This document shows positions 18,265-27,678 of a DNA stretch of 64,000 bases, one piece after another. Position numbers and translations under genes: made by a program. Source of the stretch: Phycisphaerae bacterium. Its GTDB lineage: Bacteria; Planctomycetota; Phycisphaerae; UBA1845; PWPN01. The stretch spans positions 1-64,000 of the forward strand of contig JAUCQB010000072.1 of NCBI GenBank assembly GCA_030372985.1. The letters are read 5' to 3'. The stretch's first letter is position 1. The number at the start of each line of letters is the position of its first letter. Under the pieces are notes generated by a model, which saw only the letters and a list, made by a program, of their open reading frames with translations, did no database searches and was not told the DNA's origin.

Positions 18265-19242
18265 ATGAGTCTGGGATACACAAGTCAGATCGAGCCAGCC
18301 CTCAGGCTGCGACAGCCGCTGTTGGAGGACGGTTCTATCGATGCGGTACGCATACTCAACGGTGCGGCTGATGGCGTGCCGGGACTGGTCATCGAGAAGC
18401 TCGGGCCGGTTCTCATTGCCCAGTTGCACGAGCAACGGCTTGCCGTGGGGGAGGACGCGGCACGAGCGATCGCCGAGCAATTGTGCCGGCGTCTGGGAGC
18501 CACGGCGGTGTATCGCAAGTGGTTCGTGCGCGAGCGGGGGGGCGTTGATCCGAGAATCGCCGAGGCTCACCAGGACCCGGAGCCGTGGCTCGGGCAGGCG
18601 GCCGCTCCCGAGCATGCTGTTCGCGAGCATGAGCTGCAGTTTTTCGTCCGGCCTTATGATGGCTTTTCCTATGGGTTGTTTCTGGAGCATCGTGACAACC
18701 GCACGCTGGTGCGCGAGCTATCGGCAGGCCGGCGAGTTCTGAATCTGTTTGCATACACGTGCGGCTTTTCGGTGGCCGCAGCCGCCGGAGGGGCCGTCCA
18801 GGTGGCGAGCGTGGACGCTCACAAGCGATACCTGGAGTGGGGCAAGAGAAACTTCGAACTCAACGGGCTTGATGTGGCGCCGCATCGTTTCTACTGCAGC
18901 GACGTCTTTGAATTCTACAAGCGGGCGCGGCGGCAGAAGCTGCGATACGACCTGGTGATCATCGATCCGCCCACCTTCTCTCGGCAGCGAAAACCGCGTC
19001 GCGTGTTTGTGCTTGAAGAACAGCTCGAAGCGCTATGCGCGGGGGCGATCGAGCTGCTGGAGCGGGACGGCCTGCTGCTGTTGGCCACAAATGATCGCGG
19101 GATCAGCAGACAGCGACTCGAGCAAGCGGTTCAGAGCGTGGCCGGAGGCCGCAGATGCGATATTCGCGAGCGCCCGGCGCTGCCGGTCGATTTTGCCGGT
19201 GATCCGGACTACTCGAAGACCATTATCGCCGCGTTGAGTTAA
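18265..19242 (+). CDS. class I SAM-dependent rRNA methyltransferase (RlmI/RlmK-like)
   Basis: A 325-residue protein with the RlmI-type methyltransferase core: F-F-V-R-P-Y-D-G-F-S-Y-G-L-F-L-E-H-R-D-N-R, then the SAM motif V-L-N-L-F-A-Y-T-C-G-F, and the I-D-P-P-T-F-S catalytic segment. It probably methylates 23S rRNA. The N-terminal PUA domain of E. coli RlmI is missing or very short: the protein begins directly with the G-V-P-G-L-V-I-E-K-L domain. ATG 18265 fits where similarity begins; no clear ribosome binding site was seen. The exact target base cannot be told from sequence. Confidence 0.8.
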   Translation: MSLGYTSQIEPALRLRQPLLEDGSIDAVRILNGAADGVPGLVIEKLGPVLIAQLHEQRLAVGEDAARAIAEQLCRRLGATAVYRKWFVRERGGVDPRIAEAHQDPEPWLGQAAAPEHAVREHELQFFVRPYDGFSYGLFLEHRDNRTLVRELSAGRRVLNLFAYTCGFSVAAAAGGAVQVASVDAHKRYLEWGKRNFELNGLDVAPHRFYCSDVFEFYKRARRQKLRYDLVIIDPPTFSRQRKPRRVFVLEEQLEALCAGAIELLERDGLLLLATNDRGISRQRLEQAVQSVAGGRRCDIRERPALPVDFAGDPDYSKTIIAALS

Positions 19243-19288
19243 GGCCGCGTTTCGCAAGAGGTCCGTGAGCCATCGGCGGGGAAGACCG

Positions 19289-20341
19289 CTAAGAGCGGGT
19301 CATCCACTTGTACTGCTCTTCGACGCGGTCGTGGGGCCGGTACTGTCGGATATGGTCGGTCACCTTTTCACCGATGATTGCCATGCGCGAAAGATCACCC
19401 TCGCCCAGGCCCGCTTTGGCGGCGAATGAGAGATAGCCGATCTTGTTGAAATCGAAGCCCATCAATTCAGTCGCGACGCGGTCGGCCGCGAGCCAGTCGG
19501 TACTGACCATGGCCACTTTGTGATCGACGGGCGTGCCGCTGACCGGCCCGTTGTGCTCCATGCCCTGGAAGCCGTCGAGCACCGACAGGTCCGGGTGCAG
19601 ACGCCGGGCGAGCTGAAACAGGTTGAGGTTGATGGCCTCGTTGGCCGGCCCGCCGTGGATAATCGGCTTGTCATTTGTGCCCTTGCTGCCGGGTCCCCAG
19701 TGATACGTCTTGTCCTTCTGAGCGGCCCCGACGACGAGGTTCTTGAGCGACAGGGTGACCACCGCCCGGTCGTGGGTCTTGAGGGGTGTCGCTGAGACGA
19801 TGTAGGTCTCCGGGTCCAGGAGCAATGGCGCCATCCGGACGGCTTGAGGGTGAAAACGCTCGTCGGACACATGTATCATCGTCGAAAGCTCATCGTCCAG
19901 GTCCACGAAGCGGACATTGTACTTACGTGCCAGTCGGTCGTAGCCGTAGTTTGAAAAGCCCTCCAGCGCCGAGCCCGAGGCCGCGGACTCGGCGATGATG
20001 AACTCATCCTTGTGAAAGGGGGAAAGAAAGTCCAGAATCGACTCGAGGCAATCCAGGTGAGTGGCGGCCAGTTGTTTGCTGGTCACGACGATGTTCGGCT
20101 TGAGCACCACGCGCTTCTTCCGGGCAAGCGTCTCGCGGATCTGCGTCTCCACCAGCCGCAGGGCGCGATGAATGTTGTCGCCTCGCGTGCCGCCGGCGGT
20201 CAGTGCGACCCGGCTGGAGCCCGCGGGCCGCGATTGTGCCGCGAGCGGGCGCGGCAGGCAGCCCCAAGCCAGCCCGCCCAGCGCGACACGTCCCATCGTG
20301 TGAAGGAAATCGCGTCGGCTGTGATTGGTCGTTGTTCGCAT
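19289..20341 (-). CDS. Tat-exported DUF362 domain protein
   Basis: A 350-residue protein with a twin-arginine signal (H-S-R-R-D-F-L-H-T-M-G). The body matches DUF362, with K-P-N-I-V at about residue 100 and the conserved T-H-D-R-A-V-V-T-L-S-L-K-N segment. DUF362 is found in exported planctomycete proteins and in fusions with ferredoxin domains; no activity is established. No iron-sulfur cysteine cluster is visible here. ATG 20341 is the natural start of the signal. It lies 75 bases downstream of the DUF3592 gene end in transcription space on the same strand and could be independent or co-transcribed. Confidence 0.82.
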   Translation of the reverse strand: MRTTTNHSRRDFLHTMGRVALGGLAWGCLPRPLAAQSRPAGSSRVALTAGGTRGDNIHRALRLVETQIRETLARKKRVVLKPNIVVTSKQLAATHLDCLESILDFLSPFHKDEFIIAESAASGSALEGFSNYGYDRLARKYNVRFVDLDDELSTMIHVSDERFHPQAVRMAPLLLDPETYIVSATPLKTHDRAVVTLSLKNLVVGAAQKDKTYHWGPGSKGTNDKPIIHGGPANEAINLNLFQLARRLHPDLSVLDGFQGMEHNGPVSGTPVDHKVAMVSTDWLAADRVATELMGFDFNKIGYLSFAAKAGLGEGDLSRMAIIGEKVTDHIRQYRPHDRVEEQYKWMTRS

Positions 20342-20416
20342 GGCTTCGGTCCCATTGAACGGAGACTGCTTCCGGCGTCTTTGCCTCGTCCATGTAATCT
20401 TGCCCGGCCGACATTG

Positions 20417-22231
20417 TCAAGCTGATGGTTTCGTCAATCCGCTCTCGATTTGCCGGACGAGCCACTGCGCGGCTGGTTCACCGGGGATCATGCCACCGAG
20501 CTTGACCTTTCGACCGTGGGTCGTGACCAGGTGGACGACGTAGTACTGGGTCATCTCAGAGCCTGACCGGACCTGTGCGGAGTCGGAGATCTTGATCTCC
20601 TGGATATCGATGGCTGGAATCTCGATCCCGCGGTGCAGGAACCGCGGCCATCGCTCGATGATGACTTCGGCCAGGCTCACTGTGATTCGAGTCGATCCGA
20701 GGAAACCACGGATTACCGCCCTCAGGGCGACCGCACCGGCCAGGCACAGGGCCGCCGGCATCAGGATGGACCACCCGCCGTTTTGCCACACCGAGCGCAG
20801 CCAGATTCCGCCGCCGATCAGCAGACCTGCGGCCAAGACCATCGTCAGAATGAAGGTGCCCCATCCGGGCCACCCGGACACGACAAGTATCGCGCCGCCG
20901 CTCGGGTCTACTTCCCGCCGCACTTTCCCAGGCAGCGGCGACTCGGGACTGTCGAGAGTGGCCTCCAACCGGGCGGCCTTCTCGGGAGGTTCGCCGATCG
21001 TCGTCCGGCTCTGCTCCGTCCTGAATACGGGCACGTCGAATCTCAGGTCCAGGTTTGCGCCGGGGATGTCGGCTTTGGCTGTGAGCTGCCACAGGATCTG
21101 ATCCTTGGGGTTCGAGTCGTCGTACGGCAGGCAGTCGTAGGGGATCTGGAAATCGACGGGCAGGCACAACTCGGTCTGTCCGTAGGTCGCGGTACCGGCT
21201 CGCAGGGTTCTCGTATCTTCCCACATCGGCCGCTCAGTCGTCTCGTCTCCTTCGCCTTTGCGCCTGCTGATCCAATTGATGCACCGCAGGGCGACCGAAA
21301 CCTCGTCGAGACCGGTCACGTCGCCGGCGATGACCAGGTAGCCCGCCAAGTGCCCGCCGATGACGCCGGGCAGGGTGCGTAATTCAAGGCGGCTGTTGCG
21401 GAATCGCCGGTGTCGCAGAGTACTCGCAGCCGCCGCTGCAAGCATCCCTATACCAGCGATGGGCAACAACAGTAGAAACGCCGCCCAATACTGACCACGC
21501 CGGATCGCGTCGGGGACAATGGCGATGATGGCGGGGAGCGTAATGGAGTTCCACAGGATCGGAAAGCCCCAGAGGGGAACCAACGTGCGGCTGGATTCCG
21601 AGCGGAGCCGTCCGTCTACCCATGCCATCTTCCACATCCAAGGCCTATCCGGATGATCGAGTTGAAGTGCCTTACCTTGCCGTTTGCGCCGGCGACGGGT
21701 CCCGTCAAACCAGACAAAGGCGAGACTGATTCCGCCGAAGCCGACCACGAACACCATGTTGAAGAGAAGCAGTCCTGTTCTGAGGGTTCGATCCAGCACG
21801 GCCTCCGCGGGATTTGTGGGATTGACCCAGCAGGGGACGGTGTCGCTCTCGATTCCATCTTGATGGGTCTTAAGGCGGTTGTAGGTGTCCTGTTGCCATG
21901 AACCGATGTTATCGCTGCCTCCCCCCGTGAGACCGACCCGGTCGTTCCTGTAACTTACCCCGTTGAACACATAGGTGTACCTGCACACGACACGATGGGT
22001 CGCGCCATCACTGTCGCCGTCGACCTCCAGATCGAGATGGGTGATCGTTGCCGGGGTCTCGACCCAACCCTTTGCTCTCTGCCAGGTGGCGACCATTGAG
22101 ACTGCGCGATAGGCCATGAAGATGGCCACGCCTGGAAAGGCAAGGAGCATCACCACCACCATCAGAATAAACGGAGCGGCGATGATCTTGCCGACAAGAC
22201 CGGCCTTTTTCGGCGTATCCTTCTCCGACAT
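20417..22231 (-). CDS. DUF3592-like multi-pass membrane protein
   Basis: A 604-residue protein. A first membrane segment at about 14-36 is followed by an extracytoplasmic beta-rich region (T-P-A-T-I-T-H-L-D-L-E-V-D, then C-R-Y-T-Y-V-F-N-G) that matches DUF3592. Further hydrophobic segments are near 155-175, 230-270 and 450-500. No catalytic motif was found. The gene diverges from the AAA ATPase at 22455. The start has GGGAGC about eleven bases upstream. The function is unknown; similar proteins are often annotated only by the DUF. Confidence 0.7.
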   Translation of the reverse strand: MSEKDTPKKAGLVGKIIAAPFILMVVVMLLAFPGVAIFMAYRAVSMVATWQRAKGWVETPATITHLDLEVDGDSDGATHRVVCRYTYVFNGVSYRNDRVGLTGGGSDNIGSWQQDTYNRLKTHQDGIESDTVPCWVNPTNPAEAVLDRTLRTGLLLFNMVFVVGFGGISLAFVWFDGTRRRRKRQGKALQLDHPDRPWMWKMAWVDGRLRSESSRTLVPLWGFPILWNSITLPAIIAIVPDAIRRGQYWAAFLLLLPIAGIGMLAAAAASTLRHRRFRNSRLELRTLPGVIGGHLAGYLVIAGDVTGLDEVSVALRCINWISRRKGEGDETTERPMWEDTRTLRAGTATYGQTELCLPVDFQIPYDCLPYDDSNPKDQILWQLTAKADIPGANLDLRFDVPVFRTEQSRTTIGEPPEKAARLEATLDSPESPLPGKVRREVDPSGGAILVVSGWPGWGTFILTMVLAAGLLIGGGIWLRSVWQNGGWSILMPAALCLAGAVALRAVIRGFLGSTRITVSLAEVIIERWPRFLHRGIEIPAIDIQEIKISDSAQVRSGSEMTQYYVVHLVTTHGRKVKLGGMIPGEPAAQWLVRQIESGLTKPSA

Positions 22232-22454
22232 CTGCGGTCAGCTCCCGCCGTGGTTCAACCTCTGATGGTTGGACACGGCAACCCTTGCCGTTATTTCACG
22301 GTAGCGACGAAGGTAGCCTGGCCGACGGCATCCGGCAAGCGTGCCGCCTCGGACTGGGCGGCAAGTTCGGGCGTTTACTTGTCGTCGCGGTATGGTATGC
22401 TTGAGGATGATAATCGGCGATGCCTGCCGGGCCTGACACTGAGGGCGCCTCTTC

Positions 22455-23957
22455 ATGACCGACCGCGAGCGATTTGAACTGCTGATCCATGCCGGGCATC
22501 CGCTGATTTCCGTGGTAACCCACGAAGAGGAGTATGCCCTCAACGTGGTTCGCGAAGTGGCTTTCGACATGGCCCGCGACCTGGCTGGCCTGGGCCTGTG
22601 GCAGTGGTCGGTCGCCTCGGGATTACGGGACGGGTTGGTCGACACCGGCAAACGAGTGACCACCACGGAGAACGCCGCGGTTGCCCTCGCCCAACTCACG
22701 CAGCTTCCCGGCCGTTACATCTGTGTCATGCTTGACCTCGGGCCTCACCTGTCCGACGCGAAGACGCTGCGCTATTTCCGGGAAGCCATTCGGCACTGCC
22801 GCCAGGCCGGCAGCCACCTGGTGCTGATTGACTATGCCGACCAACTGCCCTCGGTTGTCGCGACGGATGCGGTACGTTTCGATGTCTCTCTGCCTGCCGA
22901 AGGCGAGCTGGATTCCATCATCCGAGACGTTGTTTGCCGCCTTCACCGGCGGGAACCGATCGAGGTGGACCTGACCCGCCGCCAGCTTCAGACGATCATT
23001 CGCAACCTGCGCGGTCTGACCCGAAGACAGGCCGAACGGATCATCACCGAAGTCGTTCTGGAGGACCATCGTCTGGACGGTTCCGACATCAACAGCATTC
23101 TGGCCGCCAAGCGGCGTGCCGTGGATCGGGGTGGATTACTGGAATATGTCGAAGCCCCGGTGGACCTGTCCGAGATCGGCGGGCTGCGGCGACTCAAACA
23201 CTGGCTCAAACTCAGGCAGCAGGCGATGTCCGACGAGGCGGCCAAGTTCGGCATCACTGCCCCGCGCGGCATTCTCATGCTCGGCGTCCAGGGGGCCGGC
23301 AAGAGCCTGTGTGCCAAGGCCATCGCAACGGCCTGGCAGCGGCCCCTCATGCGGATGGATGTGGGGGCCTTGTACGACAAGTACATCGGCGAGTCGGAAA
23401 GACGGCTCCGTGACGCCCTCAGGCAGGCCGAGAGCATGGCCCCGATCATCCTGTGGGTCGATGAGATCGAGAAAGCGTTTGCCTCATCGGCCTCCCGAAG
23501 CACGGACGGAGGCCTGTCGCAGCGTATGTTCGGCTCGTTACTGACCTGGATGCAGGAGCACCTGGCGCCGGTATTCCTGGTCGCCACGGCCAACGACATT
23601 GAAGCCCTGCCTCCTGAGCTGTTGCGCAAGGGCCGCTTCGACGAGATCTTCTTCGTCGATCTGCCGGAGGCATCGACGAGACGGGAGATCTTCGCCATCC
23701 ATCTCCAAAAACGCGGCCGCGACCCCGATAAGTTCGATCTGGACAAGCTGGCCGAGCAGTCCGAGGGATTCAGCGGTGCCGAGATCGAGCAGGCCGTCGT
23801 CTCCGGATTGCATCATGCGTTTGCAGAAGGGGCGGCCCTGGACACTGATCGGCTCGTGCAGACCCTGGAGCAATCGCCGCCGCTTTCCGTGACGATGGCC
23901 GAAAGCGTCCAGGCTCTGCGTCAGTGGGCCGAGGGACGATGCGTGCCGGCGGATTGA
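22455..23957 (+). CDS. Ycf46-like AAA ATPase
   Basis: A 500-residue AAA+ ATPase of the type named after the plastid ycf46 product. The N-terminal third (about 1-220) is the family-specific non-ATPase region beginning with H-P-L-I-S-V-V-T-H-E-E. The AAA core has Walker A G-V-Q-G-A-G-K-S near 277-284, Walker B I-L-W-V-D-E-I-E near 332-339, and the second region of homology with the Arg finger (L-R-K-G-R-F-D-E-I). ATP-driven remodelling is expected, but the substrate is unknown; a link to carbon uptake has been suggested in cyanobacteria. The DUF3142 gene follows after 36 bases, suggesting an operon. Confidence 0.85.
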   Translation: MTDRERFELLIHAGHPLISVVTHEEEYALNVVREVAFDMARDLAGLGLWQWSVASGLRDGLVDTGKRVTTTENAAVALAQLTQLPGRYICVMLDLGPHLSDAKTLRYFREAIRHCRQAGSHLVLIDYADQLPSVVATDAVRFDVSLPAEGELDSIIRDVVCRLHRREPIEVDLTRRQLQTIIRNLRGLTRRQAERIITEVVLEDHRLDGSDINSILAAKRRAVDRGGLLEYVEAPVDLSEIGGLRRLKHWLKLRQQAMSDEAAKFGITAPRGILMLGVQGAGKSLCAKAIATAWQRPLMRMDVGALYDKYIGESERRLRDALRQAESMAPIILWVDEIEKAFASSASRSTDGGLSQRMFGSLLTWMQEHLAPVFLVATANDIEALPPELLRKGRFDEIFFVDLPEASTRREIFAIHLQKRGRDPDKFDLDKLAEQSEGFSGAEIEQAVVSGLHHAFAEGAALDTDRLVQTLEQSPPLSVTMAESVQALRQWAEGRCVPAD

Positions 23958-23993
23958 CCCCGCAGTCCGGCCGGTGCCGCATGGAAACAGGTC

Positions 23994-25322
23994 ATGTGCT
24001 TGCCCGCAGGAAACCCCCTGTCCCGAACCCTTCGTGCCCGTTGGCTCTTGGGTGGTTGTCTTCTGTTTGTGCTGCTGGTTGCGGTTGTCTGGCGGATCTG
24101 GCCGCGAGAGCCGGCCAGGTCGTCCGGGCCCATGCCTCATCAAGCCTATGTTTGGCAGCGTTCGTGGGGGCCGCAAGTGCCTGAGGCGATCGGTCGGGCA
24201 GAGGACCGCCTCGCTGGAGTCGTCGTTCTCGTTGTTGAGGTGTCGTGGCAAGATGGCCGGCCGCGAGTGGCTACGGCTGAATGGGACGCTATCCTTCTGT
24301 CCAGACTGAAGATGCCGGTGGGGCTCGCCATACGGATCGGCCCTTTCGCGGGCCCTTTCAGAGCCGACGACGACACGGCGGACCTGTTGACAGGCCTTGC
24401 CTTCGCGGTTCTCAAACAAGCTCGTGATACAGATCTGGCTGTGGGCGAGCTGCAAGTCGATTTCGATTGTGCGGAATCGAAACTGAGCGGTTACCGCACT
24501 TGGGTGGAGGCAATCCAGCGACGCGTATCGCCCACTCCAATCGTGATCACCGCCTTGCCGAGCTGGTTGCGGCAGTCGGCGTTTCGGAAACTGGCGGAGG
24601 CGGCAGACGGCTTCGTCTTGCAGGTTCATTCTCTGGAGCGGCCCAAGGGGCCCGATGCTCCCATGACGCTCTGCAATCCGACGGCAGCACGGCACGCGGT
24701 CGAGACGGCGGCCAGAGTCGGCAGGCCCTTCCGGGTAGCATTGCCAACCTACGGCTATGTGGTGGCATTCGATTCGACGGGCAAGTTCATTGGCCTTTCG
24801 GCCGAGGGGCCGATGGCGCGGTGGCCGAAGGATGCGCGGGTCGTCGAGATCCGGTCGGAACCCGCGGCCATGGCTGATTTGGTGCAAGCGTGGACCGACG
24901 ATCGGCCGATGAATCTGCAAGGCATCATTTGGTATCGTCTTCCAACGGACAAAGACGCGCTCAACTGGCGATGGCCGACGATGGAATGCGTCATGACCGG
25001 CCGGCGCCCCCTCCCGGCCGTGCGAGCCGAACTCCGTCGACCCGAGGCCGGGATGGTGAAGGTCGACCTGGTCAACGACGGGCAGGCCGACTCGACTTCC
25101 CGAATCAGGCTCAAGATCGCGTGTGGCGGGGCGGATCTGATCGCGGGAGACGCCCTGGGGGGCTTCCAGTGGAAGGGGATGTCCACGGACGCCGTGGTTG
25201 TCGAGAGCCCGGAACCCCCGGCGTCCTGCGTACTTGCGGTGGGCCAGCGGCGAACAGTGGCCTGGCTTCGGCTGGACGACGATAAGGAGGTCCGAGTTGA
25301 GATTGAGATGGTACAGCCTTGA
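23994..25322 (+). CDS. DUF3142-like membrane-anchored protein
   Basis: A 442-residue protein with one N-terminal membrane segment (L-L-G-G-C-L-L-F-V-L-L-V-A-V-V-W). The following domain resembles DUF3142: an A-Y-V-W-Q-R segment, E-L-Q-V-D-F-D-C-A with the acidic strand typical of TIM-barrel-like enzymes, and P-T-Y-G-Y. It may be a glycoside-hydrolase-like protein facing the periplasm, but no activity is known. The gene ends 26 bases inside the next gene, and both may be coupled to the AAA ATPase upstream. Assignment to DUF3142 is from memory of motif order. Confidence 0.6.
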   Translation: MCLPAGNPLSRTLRARWLLGGCLLFVLLVAVVWRIWPREPARSSGPMPHQAYVWQRSWGPQVPEAIGRAEDRLAGVVVLVVEVSWQDGRPRVATAEWDAILLSRLKMPVGLAIRIGPFAGPFRADDDTADLLTGLAFAVLKQARDTDLAVGELQVDFDCAESKLSGYRTWVEAIQRRVSPTPIVITALPSWLRQSAFRKLAEAADGFVLQVHSLERPKGPDAPMTLCNPTAARHAVETAARVGRPFRVALPTYGYVVAFDSTGKFIGLSAEGPMARWPKDARVVEIRSEPAAMADLVQAWTDDRPMNLQGIIWYRLPTDKDALNWRWPTMECVMTGRRPLPAVRAELRRPEAGMVKVDLVNDGQADSTSRIRLKIACGGADLIAGDALGGFQWKGMSTDAVVVESPEPPASCVLAVGQRRTVAWLRLDDDKEVRVEIEMVQP

Positions 25323-27501
25323 ACTCGCGGCGGCGGTCATCGTTGCCGGGTGGCTGTCCCCAACGGTCGCGTGGGCGTGTGGTCCCAATTTTCCCAACCG
25401 ATTGCTGACAGACGGCGACAATGCGGTGCTCAAGCCTCCGACCGCTGATTTCACTGTCGAGGTCGATCAGATTCAGCTTCCGGGCAAGGCCGACATGATT
25501 GCACTGCTGCCTGAAGACGGGAACAAGTCTCGGCAGACAACCGACACGGATCTGACCGAGCTACGAGAGGCACTCCAGAAATCAGGGCTGACGGCAACCG
25601 AGCGCGACGCTCTTTTCAGTCGTTACCAGGACATTCGCGAGCAGATCTGGGACTTTCTCGCGGACCAGGACGAGCATCAACTTCGCCGTTCCTATGGTCT
25701 TACCGGGCAGCCGGAGTCTCAGCCGGCCGAACCGACGCTAGAGGATTTCGAGATACCCAAAGGGCTTCCCGCCGAGTTCGCGGACTACTTGCAGGGAGCG
25801 GTTGCCTATCATCGGAAAGAGCATGAGAGGGCTCGCCAGTCATGGACGCGCTTACTCGATCGTCCGGCCGACGATCGCCGCAACCGGAGCGTGTGGGCTG
25901 CGTACATGCTCGGAAGAAGTTGGGTGGAGGAAGACCCGAATAAGGCCGTCTTGTGGTTCGAGAAAACACGCGCTCTGGCGCGCGAGGGCTTTCGTGACAG
26001 TACCGGACTGGCCGCCGCGAGCCTTGGCTGGCAGGCAAGGGCGGAACTGCAGCAAAAACGCTATGCCGAGGCGCTGACGCTGTACCTGCGGCAGTCGCGA
26101 ACGGGCGATGACGGAGCACATGTCTCGTTGCGGATGACCGTTGAGCGTTTGCTCAAGGAGAACCAGGCGATTCTCGCAGGAATTGCCGCGGATCCGCTGG
26201 CCCAGCAGGTGGTGACTGCGTACATCGTGGCCAGGGGCGGCCCGAGGTGGATCCCGTGGGGTGCGCCCGATCAGAAGCTGGTGATGGTCTGGTTGCGGGC
26301 CGTTGAAAAAGCAGATGCCCGCGATGTACCGGGGGCAGGGCGGCTGGCTTGGCTGGCTTACCAGTATGACGACATGCCATCAGCCAGACGGTGGTTGGCC
26401 TTGACGCCCCAAGACCTGCCCATTGCCCGATGGCTCCGGGCCAAGCTGCTGCTGTACGACGGCAAAATCGAGCCTGCGGCCGCCATCCTTGCCGATCTGG
26501 TGAAGCTTTTCCCGCAGGATGAAACCGGACCCGATTCGTCAAGCGTCTTCGCCGCGCATGCTGTCGAATGGGAAGACGCTCCGGCCCATCTGATGCTCTG
26601 GGGCGAGATCGGCGTGCTTCACATGGCGCGGCACCAATACGTCGAGGCCATGGATGCGCTGCTGCGAGGCGGATATTGGATGGATGCGGCGTATGTGGCC
26701 GAGCGGGTGTTGACCATCAGCGAGTTGAAGCGATATGTCGATGCCCGATACCCGCGGCAGCCAAACACTGCGCCCTCGTCCCGGCCCGAGAAGAAGCAGG
26801 AGGATGAACAGGACGAGTTGGAGCAGGAGTATCGCTTCGGCACGCCGGGCCCGCTCGGGCTGGCATCGGCCATGCGGCATCTCCTGGCCCGCCGCCTGGC
26901 TCGCGAGAAACGGTGGGACGAAGCCCGCGCATATTATCCTGACAAATGGCGAGAGGTGTTTGACAACTACATGACTGCCCTGAGGGCAGGGCACGATACC
27001 GGCAAGTCCAAGGAGCATCGTGCCGAATCACTCATGGAAGCGGCCGCGATCGCGCGATGGGACGGCATGGACCTGCTGGGCACCGAGCTTGAGCCGGACT
27101 GGTCGTCATTGCAGGGCAGTTTCGAGATGGAGGCGGCGTCGGAAGTGCGCGCGGAGGCCGGAGGGGCGAAGGTGGTTCCCAGCAGCACCGACGAACGTCG
27201 TAGGCTGAGGCAGCATGTCGAGCCGCGCAAGCGTTGGCATTATCGCTACATCGCGGCCGACCTGGCCTGGCAAGCTGCCGAGTTGATGCCCAACGAGTCG
27301 GAGGAGACGGCCAGGCTGCTCTGCGAGGCCGGTTCGTGGATCAAGGCCCGCGATCCGAAGGCGGCCGATCGGTTCTATAAGGCGTTGGTCAGGCGCTGCG
27401 GCAAGACAGAGCTGGGCAAGAAGGCCGACAAGCTCAGATGGTTTCCACCGTTGAAGGCCGACGAATGGACCGAAACGCAGCCTGACGAGCATGAGCCATA
27501 A
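25297..27501 (+). CDS. secreted helical-repeat (TPR-like) protein, partner of DUF3142
   Basis: A 734-residue protein. TTG 25297 is selected because AAGGAGG lies six bases upstream, inside the end of the DUF3142 gene, giving a 26-base overlap. A signal peptide is followed by A-C-G-P-N-F-P-N-R-L-L, a motif I associate with proteins that sit next to DUF3142 genes. The rest is alpha-helical with TPR-like pairs (for example A-V-L-W-F-E-K-T-R-A-L-A). It is probably a periplasmic scaffold. No enzyme motif was found. It ends an apparent three-gene run starting with the AAA ATPase. Confidence 0.7.
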   Translation: MRLRWYSLELAAAVIVAGWLSPTVAWACGPNFPNRLLTDGDNAVLKPPTADFTVEVDQIQLPGKADMIALLPEDGNKSRQTTDTDLTELREALQKSGLTATERDALFSRYQDIREQIWDFLADQDEHQLRRSYGLTGQPESQPAEPTLEDFEIPKGLPAEFADYLQGAVAYHRKEHERARQSWTRLLDRPADDRRNRSVWAAYMLGRSWVEEDPNKAVLWFEKTRALAREGFRDSTGLAAASLGWQARAELQQKRYAEALTLYLRQSRTGDDGAHVSLRMTVERLLKENQAILAGIAADPLAQQVVTAYIVARGGPRWIPWGAPDQKLVMVWLRAVEKADARDVPGAGRLAWLAYQYDDMPSARRWLALTPQDLPIARWLRAKLLLYDGKIEPAAAILADLVKLFPQDETGPDSSSVFAAHAVEWEDAPAHLMLWGEIGVLHMARHQYVEAMDALLRGGYWMDAAYVAERVLTISELKRYVDARYPRQPNTAPSSRPEKKQEDEQDELEQEYRFGTPGPLGLASAMRHLLARRLAREKRWDEARAYYPDKWREVFDNYMTALRAGHDTGKSKEHRAESLMEAAAIARWDGMDLLGTELEPDWSSLQGSFEMEAASEVRAEAGGAKVVPSSTDERRRLRQHVEPRKRWHYRYIAADLAWQAAELMPNESEETARLLCEAGSWIKARDPKAADRFYKALVRRCGKTELGKKADKLRWFPPLKADEWTETQPDEHEP

Positions 27502-27678
27502 GCATGCGGCAGGATTTGTCGGACGCCCCGGCTTCAAGGAAATGACCCGTGCCGAAGCACCAATCACCAAGGAAACCCAAAGCCAGGATGACCGGACCGA
27601 GGCATCAGTGAGCAATCTTGCATCCTGCCGAACGCTCCCCACTGACAACGGACAACTGATAACCGACCACTTCTCCTG

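Noticed and set aside
23538..25454. 638-codon minus-strand frame opposite the AAA ATPase and DUF3142 genes
   Set aside because: It spans two genes and their junction with no recognisable domain; it is an antisense shadow.
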